The translations under genes were made by a program, and so were the position numbers. DNA of 64,000 nt. It comes from Geosiphon pyriformis (lineage: Eukaryota; Glomeromycota; Glomeromycetes; Archaeosporales; Geosiphonaceae). Below, piece by piece: positions 55,108 through 64,000 of the stretch (position 1 is its first letter; every line of letters begins with the position of its first letter). Below the pieces are notes generated by a model that saw only the letters and a program-made list of their open reading frames with translations, was not told where the DNA came from and did no database searches. The DNA lies in the NCBI GenBank assembly GCA_016748015.1, contig JAAOMT010000664.1, forward strand, positions 1,684,451-1,748,450. The letters are read 5' to 3'.

Positions 55108-55591
55108 ATATCATTAGCATTGGAGTCATTGGAATCCACATAATTTGTTTCTTTTGCTACCATATTGTTCATGTTTTTCAAGTTAGATATCTCACTAATA
55201 CTAGCATCCTCACTTTTTACTTTGCTACCCCAAGACACCTTGTGTTTCAAATTGCTAGCTTATAAAACGTCACCAGAAATAGAACCAGCTGATGAATCTA
55301 TTATATCACCAGTAATTCCAGGATTCTTAGACTTCTTGTACAAAAAACCATAAGAATATATGCTCTTAATACATGCCTTCTTTTTATTATTAAACCAGAT
55401 CCCCAACCCAGCCAAAATAGAATTAGAACCACCAGCAAAGGAGTCCACCAGTTCTATTACAACAAAAAAATATATATGAAGAGAAATAACTAAAAAAAAA
55501 CAAAGAGTAAAAATAAAAAAAAAAGCTATTCTTTCATCAAAAAACTATGCTTTCATTATGGTTAGAAGATCGACAAGAGAAAGTTTTTTTT
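55108..55591 (-). pseudogene. ORF1 N-terminus of LINE A
   Basis: The frame starts MDSFAGGSNSILAGL (55448) and continues NNKKKACIKSIYSYGFLYKK and IIDSSAGSISGD, then to DSNDSNAND, where E4 interrupts it after base 55108. Across E4, with one atat, the reading continues MIDDITLKK at 47330. The 5' untranslated part (55449-55591) begins aaaaaaaactttctcttgtc, similar to the first bases of LINE B. Confidence 0.8.
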
Positions 55592-56015
55592 CATAAAATT
55601 AATACTAAATATGATTTATAATATTCAGACAAAGATATTTTGGTTTTTTAAATCAAGTTTTTAACAAAAATTAATCTTAAAATTGCTTTTAAAATATTAT
55701 TAAAAGCAATAGTTCAAATTGTTTTCTAATAATCATTGGCAAACAAAAAAATTAATATTAAAAAAGAAGTAATAGATAAAGAATATACAGAAAACATTAT
55801 GTTACAAAACAAAACTAAAAAACTATTTAGAATTGAACACACTTAAAAAATTGCTCAAGCAATTTATTTACTTTTAATTAATATTTTGGGTTTGTAATTA
55901 GTTAATTACAGAGAACAATTAGGCAAAAACAAAAAAGAAATACAAGGTTTTAGTTTAACTGGACAATTTACAATTCCAAATTATATTTTATTATTCCAAA
56001 AACTTTTTTATTGTT
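55592..56015 (+). pseudogene. Element H, piece 3 (hypermutated dUTPase domain)
   Basis: This continues piece 2 across LINE A: HKINTKYDL then YSDKDILVF (motif 1), KINLKIAFKILLKAIVQIVF, SLANKKINIKKEVIDKEYTE (motif 3), KIAQAIYLLLINILGL (motif 4) and REQLGKNKKEIQGFSLTGQF (motif 5 remnant), then TIPNYIL. Glu/Gly/Arg codons have become Lys/Glu/stop and Pro has become Leu, leaving almost only A and T. The match ends near 55985; to 56015 little can be assigned. Confidence 0.82.
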
Positions 56016-56428
56016 TTATTAAACAGAATAGAAATTGAAATCATATATAGCAATATCTTTTAAGATAAAACTTTTTAAATTATTTTTAATTTCATTAAAA
56101 TTATAAAACAAATCTTTTTTTAAACTTAAACATCCTTTTGAGTGTTTAATATTACATATAAAAAACATTTTTATATGTCTTTTTTTAGACATATTGTTAT
56201 TAAAAACAGTTATTAAATTCACCACAAAATAATTATTTGCTTGTAAAATATTAAAAATAATAATACAGAAAGAATACAATAAAAACAAAAACTTTTTTTT
56301 CAAAAAACTGCTTTTTGAAAAATTTAAATATAAAAAAAAAAAGTTGATAATATTTTAAAATTATTGTATTAAATATGATTACTATTTTAAATAATTTGTT
56401 GTTATATTGTTTCTAAAAGAACACCAAA
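56016..56428 (-). pseudogene. Element J: hypermutated family-1 gag start
   Basis: From 56428 down, the minus strand aligns base by base with the start of the E3 gag region (primer-site side) after C-to-T and G-to-A changes. For example IILKYYQLFF stands for TTLEYYQSIY, and the flank ttgttatattgtttct stands for ttgctgtgttatttcc. The alignment weakens toward 56100. It continues beyond LINE B as the LTR at 63195. Its orientation is opposite to H, so H and J are two different old insertions that meet near 56016. Confidence 0.7.
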
Positions 56429-58374
56429 AAAAAAACTTCTTTTTCTCTTTCATCCCAAATTCCCAAAAAAAGAGTCTAAGTTTTTTGAAAAAAGTTTTTT
56501 TTACAATTCAGTATAATAAATTCAAACCCTTTATTCTTGACTACGAGGCCACTGTTGGCTGCAGTATTGCTGTTATAAAGAAGGCTGTTAAGGTTTCTGG
56601 TTCTAATAATGGCTTTAAACTTGCTCTTCCAAGAAAAAAGAGAAGGGACAGTATTTTAGAAAATAGTTCTGATGATAAAAGTGTTGGTTCTAAAGTTCAG
56701 AATAGCCACTCATGGGATTCGGAAACTGGTGATACTACTGAGTCTGATAGTATTGATATGGAGAAGAAATGTCTTGTAGAAGAAACCAGTTTTGATTATG
56801 GTGAAGGTGGTGCTCTTGCTAAAAGAAATCCTAATTAGACACCTACTGGCTTAAAGGTTAAAACCAAAAAAGCATTAGACAAGCCATTGGGTAAGATAGA
56901 TTTTTCATCTAGTAACATTGATAATGATGTTCTCTTGGACACTCTATTGGAACTTCCCCCACTTCTCAAAAATCTGGTCAATGTTTTTGTTCGCAAATCC
57001 TTCACTTTGGATATTGGATTGGACAAAGTGGTTGGGAAATTTTCTCAAGAAAAACTACAAATGGTTAGGAGGTTATTTTCAAAAATTAATGGTTTTGGGG
57101 GGAGGCCTCTACCACTTCAAAATTTGCTGGGATCATCAGAGCATCATTCACTTCTGAATCAAGCTTGGCACAGGCTTCCAAAAAAGCTGAAGATGTAAAA
57201 ATTCTGGTAAACACTGATCTCAAGAAGTTCTTTGGGTGCTCAGATCGGGCTGTGGTGGTAAAAAAAATTCCTGTTAGAACTTCAGCTGAGATTGTGCATG
57301 CCACGATGTCTGAGTTTGGAATAATTAAGTTGATCAAAATGCAATTGGTGGAACTGTGACAGAAAGCAGTAGTTGAATTTGAACAGATTAATTATGCTGA
57401 TTTGGTCGCAACAAAATGGTTTATTCTGATTGAAAAAAATGCAGTGCATGTTGCTAGATCTGATATGGACAAAGAAACCTGAGACAGAAGAAATGTTCAC
57501 AGAGTTCTTTTGTACACTCTACCAATGGGAACCAATACACATGATATTTGGAATTATGTCAACTCAGTAGATAAGAAGACATACACAATTGATCATTATC
57601 CTGTTACATATGTCTGGGCCAGATGTGCCATTGTTTGTTTCAAATCTGCTAAATCCTTAGATGTCATCATGGACACTACTCCAGTTTTGAGAGGTGTGAA
57701 TTTGCATTGGTTTCGATTGGGTTTTTCTAAATGTGCTAAGTATAGGAAAATGGGTCATACATTATTGGGTTGTTTTGTGGATGGAAATTTTTCTCCTGGT
57801 AAATCTCCTCACAGGGTGCTTTCAGATGTAAATAAAAGCAGATTGGCTGTCATTTATTCCAAGTGTTTGGCTTTTATTGCTTGTTTTGTTGCTTTTGGTG
57901 ATTTCTTGAGCAAAAATTGCTAGTAGATCTTTGTTTCTGCTCCTTCCTGTAAAAAATAATATGATCAATTCTGGCTCCTCTTCGGAGATGAAGCCTACTT
58001 TTCCTGTTACTTTTGACATTGAAAAAAGGTTTGCTGTTTTGGAAAGCAGTCTTACTAACTTTGCAGAACAGATTAGTGAGTTGGCTAAGAGGTTGGACTT
58101 GCTCATTTTGGCAGTTTTCTAGTCTAGCCCTGGATGTTAACTGTTGGTGACCCCTCCATCACAGAATCAGGTGGGTGATATAGTGATGGGAGAGAACTCG
58201 AGTGTGGCCACTAGTGGTAAGGCTGCTGCACTTCTGGAATCATTTTCTTCCCCTAATATGATCAAATTTGAAAATATGTTGGAAGGTTTCTCCACTTCTG
58301 TTTTGAGTTTGTCAGCCTATTTTGATAGTTTGGTTCTGACTGGTAGTGTGCACTCCCAATTTCCTTCTCAATGA
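56429..58374 (+). pseudogene. ORF1 of LINE B
   Basis: Open pieces: LKKVFFTIQYNKFKPFILDY, ATVGCSIAVIKKAVKVSGSN, PRKKRRDSILENSSDDKSVG (56407-56838); KSFTLDIGLDKVVGKFSQEK and LFSKINGFGGRPLPLQNLLG; AVVVKKIPVRTSAEIVHATM (RRM-like part); LPMGTNTHDIWNYVNSVDKK, VTYVWARCAIVCFKSAKSLD; and a zinc-knuckle remnant CAKYRKMGHTLLGC (57732-57773), where the second Cys is Tyr. A Ser/Thr-rich part with a short coiled coil (RFAVLESSLTNFAEQISELA) ends near 58370. RNA-binding role inferred from the family. Confidence 0.8.
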
Positions 58375-59126
58375 GTGAGTTAGTCTGGAAGATTGCAACG
58401 TGTAATGTCAGAGGCATAAACAATCTTGCAAAGCAGAAGGACATTGTGTATTGGCATATAGAATCTGAAAATATGGTCTTAATTATTACTTAAACAAAAT
58501 TAAAGTCTGGTTGTAGACCATGGATTATGAACAAGTTTGATGGTATTAGAATTTTTTTATCTGGTGTAAACAAAGAGTTTTTTGAAGCTGGAGTGGCCAT
58601 CATTATGAACAACTCTTTGGTCCACCATGTTTCTAAAATTGATGAGATCCCTGATTGGATTATTTTGGTGTGCCTTCTCTTCAAAGGCAAATTTTTGGTT
58701 ATGGTTCTGGATTTGTATGCCAGCACATTCTCTGGAATTAGGTTTGGTCAGACTATAGAAGTCAACTCTTTTGTCGCAAAGGCTCTGAACTCCAGTATTT
58801 TTGTGGTCTTGGACGGCAATTTCAATAAGGACAATTCTAAGAAAAGTGCAAGTTTTAGGTTTTGTTTGGATCTGGGTTTGGCCAACTCATTTGGTACACA
58901 CTTATTGGTCAGAGCTCCTACATGGAGCAATTCAAGGGGTGCCGAGAAAACAATTGATTATATTTTTGTCAGTGATAATTTGTCTTTGGCAGTTGTTGGT
59001 CAGATTGTGGCTTCTGTTTCTGATTATTTTAACACTGATCATAAGACTGTTATGGTGTTGGTTGATCTAAGTGGACTCTTGGATGTTCATCTAAATGGTT
59101 TGCGCAAACAAGCTAATAAAGATTGA
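58375..59126 (+). pseudogene. Endonuclease of LINE B
   Basis: Begins WKIATCNVRGINNLAKQKDI, then a stop near 58491, then the long frame 58527-59126: NKFDGIRIFLSGVNKEFFEA, GVAIIMNNSLVHHVSKIDEI, KFLVMVLDLYASTFSGIRFG, SIFVVLDGNFNKDNSKKSAS (DGNFN strand), EKTIDYIFVSDNLSLAVVGQ and DYFNTDHKTVMVLVDL with the terminal TDH. The active-site residues are mostly present. Known members nick target DNA. Confidence 0.85.
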
Positions 59127-59830
59127 TGGAAGTTCAAGATTGTAGATGTGAATGGTCTCAAATGGGCTCATTTTAAAGAGTGTTCTTTGGTTAAGTTTTT
59201 TTCTGTGGTTAATGAGTTTTTGGTTGTTAGTGATGGTGGGAATTTTGATTCTATGTGGTCTTTGTTGGTAAAAGTGTTGGTCAATTTGGCTAATGAAGCA
59301 TTTTCAAAACATTGGTTTTGTGAGATTAAATGCTCTTTCAACAAACAATTTTCAAAATTTTTTAAGCTGGAACTCCTGATTGCTAAATTGGTTAAGTCTC
59401 TTTAGTCTGGTGATGCTTCTAGAATTGGTTCCCTTCTTAATGCTTGGCTGATTGCTGATAAATGTAAAGCTCTTGAGATTTGAGACATATTGAATAATGG
59501 TGCCAGCAGTGAAGATGTTTTTGTTTGTCTGTCTGGGCTTAGGAAGAGTTACTGCTGCTCCAAGATGCATGAGACTAAAGCTGCTAAAGCTGCTGTAATT
59601 AGACATGCCATTGATAGGAGAATGAAAAATTTTTGTACAGACAAAAGCTGTATGATTAGAAGTATTTTAGATAGACCATTTCACAAGGTGGTTCTTGACT
59701 ATTTAGTGGTGGATGATGAACTTGTTTTAGATCCTGGTGAAGTCAAATCCAAAGTTGATGTAATAATAGAAGAGTAAACCAGAAAGCGGTTAGCATTTAC
59801 ATCTTTTTCTGCTTTTTGGGCTTATTAGTA
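59127..59830 (+). pseudogene. Endonuclease-RT linker of LINE B
   Basis: Fragments read KIVDVNGLKWAHFKECSLVK, EAFSKHWFCEIKCSFNKQFS, KFFKLELLIAKLVKSL (same place as LVSKIAKA in LINE A), GLRKSYCCSKMHETKAAKAA, IRSILDRPFHKVVLDYLVVD and LDPGEVKSKVDVIIEE. They are separated by stops near 59125, 59403, 59481 and 59775. This region connects to the start of RT. Confidence 0.75.
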
Positions 59831-61277
59831 CGCTTTTTTGCAATATGTGAATGATGATGCTTTCTCTGGTGTTATGGATGTTATTGGTTTTGATAAGCTT
59901 TTTCAGGTGATCAAACATTTACTGGATAGGAAGGCTGCTGGCCTTAGTGGTATTCCTAATAAATTGTGGAAGCATTGTAATAAAATCATTCTCAAGAGCT
60001 TATTGAATCTTCTAAATTTGTGTCTGAGGGTGGACATGATTCCAATCTTGTAGAAAAGGGCATGAGTTTCCATGATATCTAAACCTTATAATTGAAAAAG
60101 AGTCTTAACAAACACTTGTTTTATTGCTCTACTGGAAACTGCTTGCAAGATCCTTTCTAAGATCCTTTCAGATCAGATTTCCTTTGCTTGCAGTAAGTTT
60201 GAAGTATTGTATGGGGATAACTTCTCAGTTCTTTGTGGTACTTTTACACAGTCTCCCATTTTTGCTGTTGGTTTAGTAGTGGAAGATGTTTTGGAAAAAG
60301 GCAGAGAGGTTTGGTTGGTTTTGCAGAATATGCACAAGGCATATGACTTAGTTGGCTGGTACCACTTGGAGACTAGTTTGTGGTACATCAAAATGTGTAG
60401 CAGATTTATTAAGTTCTTTGGTGGAATTTATGAGAATAGATTGAACCATGTTATAACAGATTTCAGTCTTTCAGATGGTTACTGGGTGCTGAATAGTCTC
60501 AACCAAGGTGAAGTGTTCTCTTCTCTCCTTTGGTAGATCTTTTATGACCCTTTACTGTGTGAGTTTAAGAGACAGAAGAGTTTATATGGCTACCAGATTG
60601 ATATCAAGTTTGTGGACAAATTAGGCAGGATAAACAATGTGAATGAAATAACTTCATTTTTTGCAGCTGGTGCTTTTGTTAATGACACTATCTGGGTAAA
60701 GAGTAGTCAGACTGCCACACAATTTATATTGAATGTTGCTAGTGAGTTTTTTGTGATTAATAATATTTCGATTAATAATGACAAAATGGTGGCCATTCCC
60801 ATCAACCAGAGAGTTCAGAATGTTGTTCTGAAGATTAGTGAGTTGCCTATTTCAATCGCCAAATGTGGTGTGCTTCATAAATACCTGGATATATTTTTGT
60901 CAACTAATGATCTGTCCAAGTCCAGCTTGGTTAAAGCTCAATTTGATGTGAAGTTTTTTTCCAACATGGTATTATGTAAGACTATTTCTAACAAACAATT
61001 CTTGTATTTGGTTTCAGCTGTTTTTCAGCCTATTGTTAGCTACTGCACCCAATTTAGTTTTGTGTCCTCTTCTATTTGTCAGTGTTGGGATGCTATAATT
61101 AGAAAGGGTTTTAAGTCAAAGACTGGTTTGTCCTGGGACTTTCCAAATGAGGTGCTGTATTATCTTTTACTATATGGTCTAAAGACATTTAAGCAGATTC
61201 AAGTTGAGACAAAGTCTGCTTTTGTCATCAATTTTTCTAATGCTTCTGGGGTTGTTGGTCAGTTTTTTGAACACTAG
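59831..61277 (+). pseudogene. Reverse transcriptase of LINE B
   Basis: Blocks: VNDDAFSGVMDVIGFDKLFQ, LDRKAAGLSGIPNKLWKHCN, DNFSVLCGTFTQSPIFAVGL, EVWLVLQNMHKAYDLVGWYH (motif A, Asp kept), SLNQGEVFSSLLW, and SFFAAGAFVNDTIWVKSSQT with FVND at 60675-60686 at the place of the usual x-x-D-D catalytic box. Then INNDKMVAIPINQRVQNVVL, DIFLSTNDLSKSSLVKAQFD and LSWDFPNEVLYYLLLYGLKT. The 221-codon frame 60612-61277 is intact. Confidence 0.88.
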
Positions 61278-62230
61278 TTCCTGAATTTGCAAGTTCTGGA
61301 CTGGGCCCTCCTGAATTTTTTGTAGTATCCAATGAGATTACAAGTTAACCCATTCAACAATTTTCTGGCTGAGATAGTGCACATCTTTCTGAACAATAAT
61401 ATTTCGTTGGTAAACAATTTGCCTAGTGCTTTTCTTAATCCTGGCAGGTATCCAGTCTTTGGTGTCTTGGGGCTTTCCTTGTATTATGATCAGGTTGTTT
61501 CATTAAAAAAATTCAGTGTGATTTTCTGTGACAGACTTTTGGACAAACATGATAGAGTCTTGGACTGGCAAACATTCCGGCATTGGAAGAGACCGGATGT
61601 CAGATGACCTGTGTCTTCTTGGTTTGTCTTGGTTTCAAGATTTTTACATGATGTGATTCTTTCATCAGCATCTTTTGGTAATAATTTTATGGTAGAGGTC
61701 AATGATGTTTTGGTCTCAAGTCAATTCTCTAATGTTAAAAATAGTCTGCTGGAAATCTGATCAAATTCTATATCTGTTTTTACAGATGGATCTTTGAGAA
61801 GGCTTGATTCTAATGATGTGGCGTTTTTTCTTGAAGTCAGGTTGGGCATAGAGCTTAAGGTAGTGAGTCTTTTATCTTCAACAATGGCTGAATTATAGGC
61901 TGTTGCTCTAGTACTGGAGTGTATTCCTTTTTTTTGTTCAGTAGAGGTGTGTTTAGACAGTTAAGCTGCTTTGGATACATGTGTTTCAGAATTGAAAATG
62001 GGTGTTTTTGATTTTCGTAATTGCTGCTGAATAGAAAGGAGGCACATTGCAAATTTGGTTAATTAAAAGAACATTTCTGTGGTTTGGTCAAAAGTCAAAA
62101 GCCACTCTGGTGTGGTGGGTAACAATTGTGCAAATGTGTTAGCAGACATTTCTGTCCACTCCTCCTTGCTGCTGCTGACTAATGTGCATAAATGTTTTAT
62201 AATGGCCAATAGCATGCTGATATCTGATAA
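61278..62230 (+). pseudogene. Linker and RNase H of LINE B
   Basis: The linker has NNFLAEIVHIFLNNNISLVN, YPVFGVLGLSLYYDQVVSLK and HDRVLDWQTFRHWKRPDVR. RNase H begins near 61777 with VFTDGSLRRLDSNDVAF (catalytic Asp 61785-61787), then LLSSTMAEL, VALVLECIPFF, a LDS box and the SHSGVVGNNCANVLA block. Stops fall at expected Gln and Trp codons. Confidence 0.8.
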
Positions 62231-63050
62231 CATTTGACACTTCATTCATAATATTTTTAGATCTGTGAATCATGTATATTGGGAAATTAGTCCTGGTTCT
62301 AAGATTCTGTGTGGTTTTTTAGTGCATAACATTGATTGGATTAGGACTGTAGCCATTTGGCATCCGGATTTGGGCATGCTATCTGGGTCAACAAGTAGAG
62401 CTTCAGCTAGCTTGCATTCCTACTTTATGAAACTTGTGTATGACAGATTGCCCATCACAGTTAAGAAAAGACTTTATAACAAGGAATATCCTGACATTTT
62501 GTGCTTGCATTGTGGTGAAGTTGAATTCTCAGATTATGTGTTTACTTGCAGCAAGGAAGCTGTTTCCTGCAGTGTGATTTTGCTCAAATAAGTAGCAGTT
62601 TGGAGGTTTTTAGCTGGCTCTTGTCTCCTAGCATTTTCAGTGGTCCTAGAATCTCTTCTTTTGTGTGTGCATAACGTTGGCTTATATGTCCTTTTTTGCA
62701 AAGGCTTTGTGCTTGTAGGATGATTTAAGGAAGCTGTGTGAATATTTGAGAATCACAAAGAGACTGCCCAGATTCTTGTTGATTTTGTGCGAGACATGGA
62801 AATGCGACATTGTTCTGAGCTATAGGAGTTTAAATTCCAATTTAGAGCTGATATGGAGAAAAATAATTTGGTCAGTAATTCAGATGTATTACTTGTGGCA
62901 TTGTGTGGCTCAGAACGGGGTTTATCAGATGGTACAGTTAAGCTGATTGGTACTGATGATTTCTTTGGGGTCAGTTTTGGTTTCCATAAGCCTTATTTGT
63001 TTTTTTTTGGTTTGGATAATTTAACTACTGTTCTTATAAGTGTGTAGTAT
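62231..63050 (+). pseudogene. C-terminal finger region of LINE B
   Basis: Reads FRSVNHVYWEISPGSKILCG, AIWHPDLGMLSGSTSRASAS, YFMKLVYDRLPITVKKRLYN, then ILCLHCGEVEFSDYVFTC, the C-x2-C..H-x3-C finger with His changed to Tyr. After breaks near 62590-62750 it ends GFHKPYLFFFGLDNLTTVLI, matching the terminus of LINE A. Stop at 63045-63047. Confidence 0.8.
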
Positions 63051-63194
63051 TGCTTTGATTAATCCAAGTGATTAGTTACATATAGTAAATGTGTGAATCA
63101 TATCTAGCTGGGATTCATAGTTTTGATTCTGTATACTAGATAATGATTGGACTGCACTTGTTAAACTGTTAATAAAAAAAAAAAAAAACACCAA
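63051..63194 (+). other. 3' untranslated region, poly(A) and target duplication of LINE B
   Basis: About 120 bp without coding follow the stop, then aataaaaaaaaaaaaaa (63171-63187) and the target copy aacaccaaa (63186-63194). The tail marks this as a retrotransposed RNA copy. Confidence 0.88.
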
Positions 63195-63906
63195 ATATTA
63201 TTAAAAATTTTAGTTATTTTTTAATAATGTTATTAATATTATTTTGCTATTAATTTTATTATTAATAAAAGTTGTTGAATTTTTAATAAGCTAATTTATT
63301 TTTCAAAGTATTTTTCTATACTTTAAATTATTATAACTATTAAGTTTTTAATAATATGTAATTACTTTGTTATAAAAGTTAACTGTTTTATAAGAAGTCT
63401 TAATTATAAGCTATTTAAATAATATCATATAAAAAAAATATAAAAAAAAATATAAAAAGAATTATTTTTAGCTTAGATTTAAAATCAATTAAGTAATTAT
63501 TAAAATTTGTAGTTAATTAATTTTAGAATATTAATTATAATTGTAAATTTGAATAGTAATAATTAGGAAAAAGTTAGATTTTTAAAATAAATTTTATTAA
63601 ATTAATTTTTAAGAATTAATTACTTGCTATAAAAATAGTTTTAAATTAATATATATTTTTTGAAAAAAAAATTTTTATATATAATTTATAGTATTATTTT
63701 ATAATTTTACACTTTTTTTTATTAATATTTTAACAAATTAAAAATATATTTTGTTAAACTACAAGTTGTTTTTATAAATTATTAATTAAATAATAATATT
63801 TAATAATTTAATAAAATAATAAATAATAATAATATATAATAATTAATAATAAAAATTATAAAAATAATTTTATGCTAATTAATGACTTAAATTTTTATTA
63901 ATAACA
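63195..63906 (-). repeat. Hypermutated family-1 LTR (element J)
   Basis: The 712 bp sequence aligns with the E1 LTR. It starts tattattaaaa for TGTTACCAGAGG and ends attaataaca for TCTGGTAACA. A middle part reads gtaattactttgttataaaa for gtagttactttgctgtgaaa. It is ~270 bp shorter, mainly in the first 300 bp. C and G are nearly absent. It directly follows the J primer-site region interrupted by LINE B. Confidence 0.85.
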
Positions 63907-64000
63907 CTATATAAGTACTAATTTATTGTTTTAACAATAAAAAAATTAATGTTTAAAGTTTGATTTAATTTTGTTTTAATTAAAACATCTGTATATAAAT
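63907..64000. other. AT-rich end of window
   Basis: 94 bp of almost pure A/T outside the J LTR. I could not assign it to any element in the window. Confidence 0.4.

Larger units (their letters stand above)
30847..55591 (-). mobile_element. LINE A: non-LTR element carrying three LTR-element insertions
   Basis: This minus-strand LINE is bounded by a 9 bp duplication cataaaatt (30838-30846 and 55592-55600). Its parts are 55591-55108, 47334-43444, 42473-40345 and 31261-30847; the gaps are E4, a solo LTR and E3. Net length without insertions and one duplication each is about 6.9 kb, close to LINE B (6.76 kb), so it is essentially full length. Order from 5': ORF1, endonuclease, RT, RNase H, C-terminal zinc finger. 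The frames continue across the three insertions. Stops and catalytic changes make it dead. Confidence 0.92.
56429..63185 (+). mobile_element. LINE B: nearly full-length non-LTR element
   Basis: This 6.76 kb plus-strand LINE is flanked by a 9 bp duplication aacaccaaa (56420-56428 and 63186-63194) and ends in a short poly(A) (63174-63187, merging with the duplication). Order: ORF1, endonuclease, RT, RNase H, C-terminal finger. It is inserted in J between the gag 5' region and the LTR. It is homologous to LINE A throughout, with moderate decay. Confidence 0.93.

Noticed and set aside
30847-55591. Several separate 5'-truncated LINE fragments instead of one LINE A
   Set aside because: The pieces are colinear, same strand, join in frame across three insertions that each have 4 bp duplications, and the whole has one 9 bp duplication at its ends.
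55592-56015. Host dUTPase gene fragment
   Set aside because: It continues the Cys-rich/dUTPase polyprotein of element H across LINE A and matches the family-1 gypsy copies along its length.
63195-64000. Mitochondrial or centromeric AT-rich DNA
   Set aside because: The bulk aligns with the family-1 LTR after C-to-T and G-to-A changes; only the last 94 bp stays unassigned.

Overview
This 64 kb window is retrotransposon sequence from end to end. I found no host gene, tRNA, rRNA or CRISPR array. The very high A+T, the Ty3/gypsy LTR elements and the LINE-type elements point to a repeat-rich eukaryote. From memory, the LINE proteins (ORF1 with a CCHC knuckle, endonuclease, RT, RNase H, terminal C-x2-C/H-x3-C finger) and the gypsy polyproteins look like those abundant in arbuscular mycorrhizal fungi (Glomeromycotina, Rhizophagus type). 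That assignment is an inference and was not tested by a search.

Layout. Position 1-1986 is the 3' end of a plus-strand gypsy element (family 2, here E-L). It is inserted in the RT of E1 (family 1, minus, 1987-7819). E1 abuts a pair of ~1.05 kb direct repeats (X, 7820-8867 and 9362-10421), which abut a badly decayed plus-strand gypsy element A (10422-~16289). LINE C (minus) is split by the complete gypsy element E2 (16802-26628). Next come pieces of a hypermutated gypsy copy H (29509-29598, 30394-30846, 55592-~56015), separated by a solo family-2 LTR (29599-30393) and by LINE A (minus, 30847-55591). LINE A itself carries three insertions: E3 (family 1, 31262-40344), a solo family-1 LTR (42474-43443) and E4 (family 3, 47335-55107). 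LINE B (plus, 56429-63185) sits in another hypermutated family-1 remnant, J, whose LTR is 63195-63906.

The nesting rests on target-site duplications read directly: 4 bp for five LTR insertions (acat, ccag, acgt, atat, acat) and 9 bp for LINE A (cataaaatt) and LINE B (aacaccaaa). Where an insertion and one duplication copy are removed, the interrupted protein frame continues.

The gypsy elements have an unusual gene order: gag with CCHC knuckle, aspartic protease, Cys-rich module, trimeric-type dUTPase domain, RT, RNase H, integrase, then a further ~200-codon ORF that runs to the polypurine tract. Families 1 and 2 carry the dUTPase; family 3 does not. All copies are broken by stops and frameshifts. 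Decay is dominated by C-to-T and G-to-A changes, mostly visible at CpG in the younger copies and nearly saturating in H and J.
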